Source: Symbiodinium natans (taxonomy: Eukaryota; Sar; Dinophyceae; Suessiales; Symbiodiniaceae). From it: a stretch of DNA of 62,000 nt. Shown one piece after another: positions 8,980 to 19,086 of this stretch. The notes under the pieces are model-generated. The model made no database searches and had not been told where the DNA came from. It was given only the letters and a program-made list of their open reading frames with translations. Location: assembly GCA_905221605.1 (NCBI GenBank), contig CAJNDS010002318.1, forward strand, positions 1-62,000, written 5' to 3'. How positions within the stretch are numbered: position 1 is the first letter of the stretch; each line of letters starts with the position of its first letter. The position numbers and the translations under genes are program-made.

Positions 8980-9894
8980 TCACAGAAAGAAAAGGATGAT
9001 GAACACCCCAACAACCTCAAAGTTGTCGTTGAGCTCCACGATCAAACTCCAAGGAGCGCCGTGTAGATCTGCAGATGGCGAGTGCTCAATCCGACAACGT
9101 CACTCTGTGTACTCTGTGCCATCTTTTGGCAAGCTGTGCCTTCGCGTTGGGCAAAAACACCCAGCAGCTCCAATGTCCCGACTGTGAAAGCTATCCTTGG
9201 GCTGGACAGCTTCGATGACTGGCCATGTTTTCTTTGATAAAAGCAACTGTGAGAAACCTCCAAGAAGCAGGCGAGAGGGATACGAGCATCAGCAATGATC
9301 ATGCAATCCAGGCTGCGCAGCTGACGTTGCCGTCAAGAAGATGTTGTAATACCTTGGCGGCGCTCAATAAAGGTCCCGCAGAGCCTTCATTATGTTCCCT
9401 GCATCCTCTCGCCCTCGATCACCTCGGGCTTTGGGGCATGACTCTGTGGACCTGATGCTGACAGACAGAAGCTTGCCGCTCGATGTTGCGCGCTTATGTG
9501 CATTTTCCTTCTGACGGCGCAAGTTGCGGGTTCCGAGGTGTGGTGAGGTACGTTGGCGATCCGGACTCCAAAGAAGCCCCCCCCAAGCCCACGAGCACGG
9601 GCAGTACCACCATCGTGCTCCCACCCATCCCGTTCGCCAGACTGGCGCGTGCGAACCCCTCAAACCCAGAGGCGACTCTTAGCGATTGAACTTGATGCGT
9701 TTAAGCGCGGCCAACTGGCAGCCGTTGCATGCCGCCATCGGTCCCTGATCCATAGACCCAGGCCATGAGCAACCCGTTGATGGTGTCTATAAGGCACATT
9801 CCTGCCAAGAACATCAGGGGGAGCAGCATGATGAAGACCTTTGCTTCACCGGCAAACGTTGGAAACCTAGCGTGCGCACCATGCGACGTGCGGT

Positions 9895-9953
<59 letters not shown>

Positions 9954-12436
9954 TTTTGACACGAGTGACTGGGTGTTCAAGGCTGTGCGAAAGGCCGACC
10001 TCGGGATTTGCAGCAGCGACTCATGCACCAACATGGGCAAGAGCGTCAAAGCCCATCTGCATTTGCAATGTGCCAGGCGGCAGTGAGGGCAAGTAAGAGG
10101 CGCCATTGGGTAAAAGCTAGGCCAAGTCAGGAAGAACTGAAGCTAAGGCTACGGCCATTGCCAGCACTGCTACTTCGCTTGAGGTATCGAAGCCCAAGCC
10201 AAATGCAATACCAACAGGATACCTAAGTTCACCCAGGACACACTTTGGTCACACGACTGGAAATAGCACTAGTTAATAAGCTAATCACATCAGTGCCAGT
10301 GCATGCTAGGCGGCATCTGCCAAGGAGCTGTGATTCCAGTGAACATGCCCGGACAGCATGTCATGCAAAAGCCAGCCACTGTATGCTCGTGCTCCCCGTA
10401 TCCTCGGTACAGCTGAGGAGAATCCCAGATGTCCATGGAGCTGTAGGTACGCTGCTTGATTGCCGGCAGTTTCGAGAACATCGTTCGCCTGACCCTGCTC
10501 CGAGCGAAAACTGCGGACCTAAACCTAGGGTGCAAACACCCAAATTCTACAAGGTTGCATACGCTACCCTGAATTTCGAATTTCAACCAAAGCCCCGATA
10601 CATGCCAACACCCCGAAGATGATGCTGCTGTTGCCAATCGCTTGCGACTGGGAGCCGAGCCTCTTTGAGACAAGAAACCCTGAAGCAGCGAATGGTTCAA
10701 CCACAAGTGCTGTAGACCCTGTAGGCGTGGCCATCAACCCAAAAAGGAATGGTCTGCCACCGCTTCTTAGACACAGGACGCCTTGCACAAATGCCTTGTA
10801 CGGAGGCAAAAGCCCATAGAAGTGAGCATTTAAAAGGCCAATGGAGCGGCGCGAACAAGGCGTTTCTGCTCAAACCCGAAACCCTGCCAGAGAACCATGC
10901 TGCCGAGTAGCTGCTCTGCTCCTAAGATTGGCAAAGCACAAGCCGCGGCCCGAAACATCCCAAAGCCCGAAGCGCATTCTCAAGATTCTGAAGATTGGGG
11001 TCCGGACTTTCCAGGACTGCACCTGCCGACGTAGGAGGAAGAAATTAATCGCCTGGCGAGTGCAGTCGGCACCAGGTCCTAGAAGAAACTTCGAAAAACA
11101 TCTCCTGGAAGACCATATTGCTGCTTTATATATAATGCAACCAGTACTTAGAGTACTTCCGATGCTGCTTCTCCCTACCGGTGTTGCTGAAGCAGACATG
11201 TGGCATGTTGCAGACTCTGTCGTTCGATGTACAAAAGAAGCGTGCAGTGCATTGAATGACCGTGATGAGAGCAGTAGGAAAACTGAGAGACTCGGCATTT
11301 TCTTGACGAATCAATGGACACCAGAGACTCAATGTTGTGATGAGGCTTTAGTCATGGGCTGGATGGAGGCATGCAGGAAGTTTCTTTTGAACGGTACATG
11401 ACGGCAGCATTGGCACTGCATCTATGGGCACATACCGAATTTCTGAGAATCCAACAGCGATGGCCACCAGAAAACCTCGGATGCTTGAGGGCTCTTGCTC
11501 ACTTGCCACTCCCAAGTTACTCATGCGCGCTTTGCGCATTTTCGCACTTCCTCGCTCACATCCTTGTTACTTGCAGAGATGATGTTGTGACCTATTCATG
11601 GACTCCCGATCCAGGACTTTGAAAGCACTAGCTTGGCTTGCTGGAGCATGATGTCTCAACTCGCAGGTATCGGGTGGCTGCTGACCTAACAAGCCAAGGT
11701 AACACAACATGATCAGTTTGGCAAGAGACTGCCAGAAATGGTAGCTCCAAGTAGGCCACCGCTGGCTTCTGCTCTCCTCTCCCAGCATATCTTGCAGAGT
11801 GCCGGAATTCTGTAGAGCAGAAGTCTTACCCCTGCGGTGGCCTCACAGCCTCGTGCACGCGAGGACTTGGCAAAGCCAGCAACGCGCACCTCGCGGCCAA
11901 GGGAAGTGCGGACAGGGTTGATAATGGTTGATGGGGATGGCGCGGAGAGCAGAAGAGGGAGCTCGTGGTCACGACTTCTGCACCAAGCCCGGCACACGAT
12001 CACGACGACCGTCGAGTGGCCCAGAGCGAAGAAGAAGCCAACAGTTATGGGGCGCTTTCTTTCAGTGGTAAGCCTGACGAGGGCCATGACAGGATGAATT
12101 ACGGCCCGGGGCCCACGCTTGGCTGTGGCGCAACCTTCGAGTGACGTTGTCGATAGCAGCGATGTGATCGGCATCCACGGCGTGTCTCAGCCTCGCAAGG
12201 AGAATCATGATCACGCAGCGCAAAAACAAAGGTGATTGAGAGTTTGAGGGAGGGACCCCAAGCAGTATGCCAGAACTCCCATTGTTAGGAGCTCGGGAGC
12301 CAGCAGCAGCAAGCAGCCTGCCAAAACCACCTCGGCACCGTCTCATGACCTTCACTCCATAAAGCTGCCCTCTGGAGCCCGCTCGGTGCGAATCTGCAAG
12401 CCAGGGCGCCGTGAGGAAGCCAATGCCCGCTAAGAC
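8980..12436 (-). CDS. NiCoT-family nickel/cobalt transporter, copy 1, multi-exon
   Basis: The family signatures appear in the correct order on the minus strand: a first helix KVLAGIGFLTAPWLAD (from 12436), VVLAGCLLLLAPELLTMGVL (exon 12257-12330), LRHAVDADHIAAIDNVTR (exon 12135-12191), RPITVGFFFALGHSTVVV (from 12058), YPVGIAFGLGFDTSSEVAVL (near 10160-10220), LLPLMFLAGMCLIDTINGLL (near 9760-9840), and the end SLIVELNDNFEVVGVFIILF with a stop at 8980-8982. HAVDADH and LGFDT are hallmark metal-binding motifs. Expected role: secondary uptake of Ni2+ or Co2+ across a membrane. Introns 12192-12256 and 12059-12134 have GT and AG ends. It ends about 14 residues earlier than copy 2. A (CA)n tract sits in the intron before the CLIDT exon. 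Some middle exons are not resolved, so intactness is not proven. Confidence 0.87.
9898..9951. repeat. (CA)n dinucleotide repeat
   Basis: About 26 perfect CA units lie in an intron of transporter copy 1, roughly 45 bases from the start of the exon with LLPLMFLAGMCLIDT. On the coding (minus) strand it is (TG)n upstream of the acceptor. Copy 2 lacks it. Confidence 0.95.
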
Positions 12437-13200
12437 CTTAGCAACGCACGAGAGGCTGAGGGCCGTCTTAACTTGTGAAAAAGATGTCGTTCTAGGCATG
12501 AGCGCCGCCGTTCCAAAAAACCGGAGTGTTGCGACGTGGGGTCCCAGGCGTCAGCAAGGCACCAAGCAAAGAGGGCCCTAAAGCTTTCAAGCAAGAACTA
12601 CATACTCCAATCACCGTGGTCGCATGAACGCGGCATATTTTCTTAAAGGACGTGGCCAGGGACAAACTTGCAAGCCCAAGTTCCCCTAAACCCCCTCTCT
12701 GATCCCCATCTTGGAATCATTCTGTCCGTCTTTGTTTTTGCATTTCGAAATTTGTGTCTTTACTTATCTCTGTATATCTTTCTTTCTTTACGTATGTACT
12801 TCAGCTATTTATCTACTCACATGTGTTCTGTCTTTCTTTGTTCGTTTCGTTCGTTGTTTCTTTGTGTAGATATGTCTTTCGTTCCTTCTTTCGCAGGGCA
12901 CAGAATGGCACAGAGTCCGACGCTGCGGGCCCGGACCTGATTCTTGGGATTCTTTGGACGAAATTGGGGACGAGCTCAGGGAGCTCCCCCTCCCCCTCTG
13001 CTCCTCTCTCCCCTCACTCTCTCTCTCCCTCTGGCTTGCTTGCTTGCAGCGCACATGGCCCCGAAGGGCCGCCCCAGGGGCGTGTTCCAGCTAGTTGGTG
13101 TGTGAAAGTAAGATGCTGACGTGAGCTCACGGGACCATAAACAAGGTAAGCAACCCCTAAGTGTGTACTCCCCGTTCACGCCAGGGCATTGCTTCTGCAC
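12437..13200. other. 5' flank of transporter copy 1, low complexity
   Basis: Upstream exons of copy 1 should be here but I could not identify one. Bases 12720-12890 are T-rich with repeated TTTCTTT and TTCGT words, and 12985-13040 is CT-rich (CTCTCTCCC). No other gene is supported. Confidence 0.4.
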
Positions 13201-13224
13201 GCTTGAGCCAAAACAGCCTCTCTC
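13201..13224 (-). other. Possible relic of the dinoflagellate spliced-leader sequence
   Basis: Reverse complement reads GGCTGTTTTGGCTCAAG, sharing an exact 12-base TTTTGGCTCAAG with the 3' end of the 22-nt dinoflagellate spliced leader and a few further matches 5' of it. Such relics mark cDNA-derived insertions. It lies on the same strand as transporter copy 1 and about 0.8 kb before its first recognised exon, but that gene keeps introns, so the link is doubtful. A 12-base match can occur by chance. Confidence 0.35.
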
Positions 13225-13384
13225 CCTCTCGCCCTCTCTGTCTCTGCAGGCAGCTCACGAGGCCGAGCTGCTGGGATGGCATCCCTTTTGATGGCATCCC
13301 TCCGAACTTCGAGGGTTTTCTCGTCGCCCTGCCCGAGCAGCGCCTGCCATCTGCAGGACAAGAACCGCGGCGTGTTTCGAACTG

Positions 13385-13592
13385 AGATGTCGACATGGTA
13401 TCATATCATATCTATATTATGTTATACTATGATATATGATAAAACATATGCTATACAAAATTTTACTATATGATATTCTATGATGTCATAGTATATTATC
13501 TTACACTATACAACATTATATTACTGTTAATACACTATGTTGAAAATTATCTTGCTAGTATAGTATTTTAATTATATATATATATACATATC
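13385..13592. other. AT-rich island
   Basis: About 200 bases are almost only A and T (ATATGATA, ATACTATA, TATATATA words), in sharp contrast with GC-rich neighbours. No frame codes. The origin could be organellar, an expanded microsatellite or a transposon terminal region. I recognised no mitochondrial gene here. Confidence 0.8.
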
Positions 13593-13865
13593 CGCCGAGG
13601 CCTCGGGCCGTAGGCGTATGGGTAGCAAAAAGCGGGCACCCCACGTTTAATGCCTTTTTGTGACAGATGTCGGGGAGCAGACGCTGCAGCAGGACCACCC
13701 CACCCCTTCCCCACCCCACCCCGATCGCCGCTTTCCTCTGTTTTGCTTGATTTCGTTTGTGACTACTTCCTCTTCTTGCTGACGCTATCCGCGTCCACTC
13801 GTGGCCTCCATGTTTTCAGGGCTCAAGCTTCAGGCACACCTTCGCCATGTGTACTTGGATGAGAT

Positions 13866-14480
13866 ATGTCCCCTTCACAGGTGTGTGGGAGCACCGTGCA
13901 GCAGGACCAGGCCGCCCCCCCCCGACCCCCTCCCCAACCCCCTCCCACCCACCTCGACAGCAAGCGCCTCGCCGCTGCGCAGGCCCCGGCCGAGGCGGGT
14001 CGCATAGCGTTAAAGTATAAGTGGCTGCTGATCAAAGGCATTCGAGACAATGTCTGCGCCGCCCCAAGTTCACAATGTCCTGGTTCAGCATGCTGTCAGC
14101 CGTCATTGTCCGGCCGGCTCTTCAGCTATGTGTTCTCGTTTCGCCAAGTGCGCTACGACTGGGAAGTGGGAACTTTGGACCGTAGATGATGATTGACCAT
14201 AACCTAAAACGCCGTCCACGGTAGACAAAGATATGCCTCCTCCTCTGCGTGCCTTGTGACCTTGCACTGACGTGAGCTTTCAACCGCTGCAACGGTGTTC
14301 ATAGATCTTGACAAGTGCAATGACATAACTCATGCATCTACCCTCAAGCTTTTGAGCAATGCGAAGATCTTCGCGCTAATGGAAAGTCCGCCTTAGAACA
14401 CCAACAAGTGGCAAAATGGCAAAGCTTTGCGCTAAGGCAAACTGGGTGCAAGTGTGCCCGCTTTGGGCGACTAGGCATGC
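13866..14480. repeat. Duplicated segment, left copy
   Basis: Blocks here recur in the same order and orientation at 17990-18730: GACTGGGAAGTGGGAACTTTG followed by GACCATAACCTAA, then CATCTACCCTCAAGCTT, TTCGCGCT, GTCCGCCTTAGAA/GTCGGCCTTAGAA, AATGGCAAAGCTTTG and AAACTGGGTGC. The copies have many substitutions and indels. No protein is recognised. Confidence 0.75.
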
Positions 14481-14759
14481 AACTGCTCCACCAGCAAGTA
14501 GGCTGCAACAAGCTAGGGCAGAACCATTCCGCAACAGCAACCGTTTTTGGCACGGTCAGGAGCACTCGGGTCTGGGATCAGCATCTTGTCGAAATCACCG
14601 GCCTCACAGCGCCACAAGCTGCTTGTCGGTCAGATCTAAACAACACAGAAGTGTTTGGGCTTAGTCTTCGGAAAACCTGTGATTGGAATACGGGCGCCAG
14701 AATTTCAATGAACCCCTCAATAACAGGACACTGAATGATTTTCCTGAAACATTGCAACG

Positions 14760-16750
14760 TCCCTGAAGCTTCGCGTTAGGTAAACGAGTCTTTCTTTCAA
14801 AGCCTAAACTTCCAGGTCGGATTTAGCGGCAGGCGCGGCATGCTAAACGCACGGTGTCAAAGTGTCACGCGCTGTCAAAACTAAAGCAATGGGCAAGTTC
14901 GTGCCCGCAGAGAGTGTGAACATCGTCCGGGATAGGAACACTGTCCGAAAGTGCGACGGTCATCAGTTTTCAGGCGACCGACAGCCACGCAGAAATGAGG
15001 GAAACGTAGAGGAGCCCCCAGCGCGTCCTATTGTCTTAGTGTGATACGTGCATCGCTGCGCCGCTGTCTGTTTTGGGGGAAGCAGAGACGTCACCAGCTG
15101 CACTGAACACGGTGGGAGGTTTTGAGCGGCTGAAGTGGCCACTCACTGACCTGTGGGGATTAGTTTGAGAATCTGGAGGGGGGGAGGCCTTGACGATGAA
15201 AGTTACTACTCTAGGGCGGGGAGAGCATCTTCCGGCATGTCCTCTAGTCGCTCACGGAACTAGCATCCCAGCACCACGAGCGGTGCTCTTAGCACTGTTT
15301 CCCTCTCTGCCCCCCACTTTTAAACTGCCCCCCTTCTACTCGCACGGTCTTGTTATCCCAAATGGCCAAATGTGTGCGCCAGCCATCTAGCTCCCCCCGG
15401 AACACGCAACATGTCTACACGTAGCAGAGCTGACAGCACGGACACGCAACATAGCACAGCAGACTGCATGGACATGTACCACGTCACGCCACGCGGGACC
15501 CTTTGAGAGCATCTGTCCTGTTCTGTCGAGTGATGACTTTGAGGCGTCGAGGCCTGAATGCCTTGAACCTTACACTCCTCAAACTTGCACCCTAAACGCC
15601 CCTGTCCTAAAAACACTGAAACCCAAACCTCTATAAGCGTTCCAGAAGAAGGGTTTTAGGGATTGGGAACCGTGGGACTCATCCATTCGGGCCACTGCTG
15701 TCCGAGCATCTCTGAGCTTCTCGCGGATCCTTGCCAGACTGTCAAAGTTGGATGCATTTTTGTTGAGCTCCACGACATTCGATGGCGAGTTTAAGGTATA
15801 CCACTGACTGGAAATGTCATGCTGGCCAAGGCTCGTTTCTGCTTGTTTGTTGCTTCGAACTGCGAGCAACTGGGCCTGACAAGATATCGGCTCATTCGAC
15901 GATGTTCCTTTTTGATCAGGGTACCTACCTTCGCATGAGAAACCTCCGGCTCTAAACCGCGTTTCGGCCTGCTTCTTCCGTCGCTCCGCTTGGTGCCTTA
16001 GCTTCACGCCCAGAGGCCTGTCCTTTGAGATTCAGAAAGGTATATGTTCATTCTGTGAGCATATATGATATATCTGAAGGCTGCGGTACCTGATAGCCCT
16101 AAAGCCTGAGCGACTGCTCAGGGCCTGACTCAAGCTTTGCAACCTGCAGCACTTCTGGTTGTTTTGGGGAACACACGGGTCTCTATTGCATCACGTCAAG
16201 TTCCGAGCAACATGGAAAATTCAGGTCCGAATGCCTCATAAAGCCAAGACGGACTGCAGCGTTTCTCGCTTTCGCTGCAGAAGACATGGGGTTCACTTTT
16301 TTACCCCACCCCGAGTGGGTGGCTCGAAGGGTGCAAGTACTCCCTTTGTTGTGTTTGCTTCTGTCCCCTTCCCCCGCGTCCACAAACAGCAAAGCGAAGA
16401 CACGCACAGAGAGATTTGTAGATAGCGGAAGACACCGTGCATGAAAATGACGGAGCCGACCGACGGTGGGCCACGCTGCTGCCAGAGAAGACAGCGCGCG
16501 GCAGTGGATGCCAACACAGCGAGATGCCGCGCATGTGTTCGAAGACACGCACAGCTGCTGGCACTGTCGTGTTGTTTTCAATCTAGAGGCTTGGCGGCGG
16601 TCTCCTGGAACTCTTCAAACTCGACCCCAAACTCAAAAAGCAATCGAGGCCAACTGCTAGCCAATCTCAAGCCCCCCAACGAAGTCATCTGAACTAGGGA
16701 TGTCTCAAAATCAGTCCGACCTCAGCGCGAGTCGCAGCCAAGTGCCACCT
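14760..16750. other. Largely non-coding stretch with one weak exon candidate
   Basis: The only hint of coding is minus 15579-16007, with NVVELNKNASNFDSLARIRE. Its GTGGAGCTCAACAA segment resembles the last exon of the two NiCoT copies (IVELN-x-NF), so it may be the worn 3' end of a third copy. Otherwise I see nothing that supports a gene. Confidence 0.35.
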
Positions 16751-16760
16751 CGGTTTCGTG

Positions 16761-16884
16761 TTTAGCGTTTAGGGTTTAGGGTTTAGGGTTCAGGGTTTAA
16801 GGTTTAGGGTTTAGGGTTTAGGGTTTAGGGTCTACGGTTTAGGACTTCGGGTTTAGGGTTTAGGGTTTAGGGCTCAGGGTTCAG
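16761..16884 (+). repeat. Interstitial telomere-like array (TTTAGGG)n
   Basis: About 17 units, mostly exact TTTAGGG, with variants such as TTCAGGG, TTTAAGG and TCTACGG. It lies in non-coding sequence between the two transporter copies. Confidence 0.95.
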
Positions 16885-17084
16885 CAGGTCCGGGTCGAGC
16901 AATCTCTGGTAGAGCCGCTGTTTCGACTCTAGAACAAAACCCACCCACCCAGTGAACCCCAAAACATTAAGAAAAAACATGTCTAAACTTTTCATCAACA
17001 AGCCCTGTCCCCCAACCTCACTCTGTCATGGAGCGGTCCATCCCACCCTCGAACCACCCAATCGGCTCACGGGAGACAAGCAGA

Positions 17085-17335
17085 TGTTGTTGACCTCATG
17101 TTTCTTGTTTTCCCAACTGCAATTCGGGTGTTTTTGTTTTCGGGCACGAACAGCCGAAAAAAACACCTACTTTTGTTAACCTCATGTTTCTTGTTTTCCC
17201 CCACCCCACCCTAGTACCGGGCACGAACAGCCAAAAAAACTATCTCTGTTAGTCTCATGTTTTTCGTTTTTCGGCAGGAACAGCCCAAAACAAAACTGAT
17301 TTTGTTAACCTCGTGTTCTTATTTTCCCAATTGCA
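17085..17335 (+). repeat. Degenerate tandem repeat, unit about 60-80 bases
   Basis: Four diverged units share TTGTTAACCTCATGTTTCTTG, TTTTCCCAACTGCAA and GGGCACGAACAGCCAAAAAA. Each unit varies in its middle. No coding function seen. Confidence 0.8.
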
Positions 17336-17549
17336 ACTCGAGCGCTTGCCCCTTTTCGCTACTTCGAGCCTATCCCCAGCCCACCCTAGAACCAACCAAC
17401 TAGACATTGGCCCGGATTGAGCGAAAAAACCTACCCACCCTCGAACAAGAAGCCCTCATCTGCCCCAGGCCCAGGGCTTCGAGCCCAGAATGGGGGTCTG
17501 GGCCAGAAGTTTCGGTCTGTGAGGGGTGGGTAGGGGAAGCCGTCAACAT

Positions 17550-17690
17550 GACAACCCGTGGCCATTGGCAAACCGGTTTTTTGGCCAATTGCCGCGGCTT
17601 CTTTGCCAAGGGCCACGGGGTTTTGGCCGATGGGAAAAGCCCGTGGCCGTTGGCAAAAAAGCCGTGGGGTGGTACAAAGATGTTACACGG
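17550..17690. repeat. Cluster of short inverted repeats (CCGTGGCCATTGGCAAA type)
   Basis: Words such as CCCGTGGCCATTGGCAAA alternate with near reverse complements such as TTTGCCAAGGGCCACGGGG, separated by 10-30 bases, so several hairpins are possible. All three frames on both strands happen to stay open, which explains misleading long frames here. Confidence 0.75.
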
Positions 17691-17989
17691 CCCTCCACTC
17701 TCGAAGCCAAAAACGCACCTTTGGCAAGGGGTCCCAGGACCTCCTGGACATCTCCATGCCAGTCGGAGCACTGAGCCCGGAGCCAGCGTTTCACTGGTGT
17801 GCAAGGAGTGAGGGGTGTACTGTTCATCCCAATATCATCCTCTATTCATAGAGACTCCCAATATTCTGACAGAGTCATGTTGTCCGCTTCGCAGAAGACA
17901 CTGAGACAGGTTGCGGTGAGTGAGATCTTGGCATGTCGCGAATGCTTAGCTGTCGTGACTTCATCAACAGCGCTGAGCACTGTCTGAGA

Positions 17990-18730
17990 TCCAAACGAAG
18001 CAAATCACATTTCGCAAAAGCTTGCGCGTACACACACACACACACGAAAACACACCCGCAGAGCAGCCGCAGGCCCGAGGCTTGGACATATCGTCCGCAC
18101 AGGAGGCCGGCTTTTCAGCTGTGTTCACGTTGCACATCGTTGCACCATGCGTGCTACCGACTGGGAAGTGGGAACTTTGTACCAGAGACGATTATGATGA
18201 CCATAACCTAATAGGCCGCCCATGAAAGAAGCAGCAAAAGGCTATTGGTGCTTCGAATTCATTGCGGCTGTACACAAAGATTTGTCTCCTCCTTTGTCCT
18301 TGTGACCATGTGCCGACGTGAGTTTTCAACCTTGCCCGGTGCACATTGACTGGACGAGTGCACTGACAGAGTTCATGCCTTCTCGCCTACAAACATGCAC
18401 AGGATCTCTCTTGGTACAAATACATCAAGCCAAAATGACTGCGGATGACGGCTGTCTGTAGACGCCAACTGAAGCCAAGAACCCAAAGAATCCCGGCAAC
18501 CATGCGAGGCTCGCAACAGCATGGGCTTCAAAGAGAGGCACGTGCATCTACCCTCAAGCTTGCGAGCAACGCGAAAATTTTCGCGCTGAGTGGAAGGTCG
18601 GCCTTAGAATGCCAACAAATGGCAAAAATGGCAAAGCTTTGTGCCAAGGCAAAGGCTGACTTTGACAGCCGCCGGCCATTGCATCCAAACTGGGTGCGAG
18701 CGTGCCCTCGTTGGAGCTTTCAGGGTAAGC
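17990..18730. repeat. Duplicated segment, right copy
   Basis: Partner of 13866-14480, in the same orientation. It sits just beyond the 3' end of transporter copy 2, while the left copy sits beyond the 5' end of transporter copy 1, so one simple tandem duplication does not explain the order. Confidence 0.7.
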
Positions 18731-19086
18731 TCAGCACTCCGAAAACCAAGTGGCTTCGTGGAGCTGGGTTCTAGCTAAGCTGCTGCATCGCCAGCCTCCA
18801 ACAGACACTGGGTTTTGGGCATTGGGCATGTTATGCGGGGCTTCATGATTGCACTCGCTGCAGGCCGTTGTTCGTTGAAAGCCCATTCCACCTTCGCAGC
18901 ATAATGCAGAAAGCTGTAATAACGAGTGCCTCGACATCCGGAAATACATATCTGAAGCCGCAAGATGCCGCAACAGCGCACGACCTGTCGATGTACTCGA
19001 TTCCAGAAACACGGCTTCAACATCATCCAAATTCTCCCATTCTACATGTTCGAATGGCAGGGCAGCGACTTCAAAGCCAACGAAGC

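Noticed and set aside
9867-10106. ORFs with runs of HTHTHT or CVCVCV
   Set aside because: They are products of the (CA)n tract in an intron and have no flanking domain.
17400-17851. Six overlapping long frames on both strands
   Set aside because: Inverted GC-rich repeats remove stops in all frames. No frame has domain-like content.
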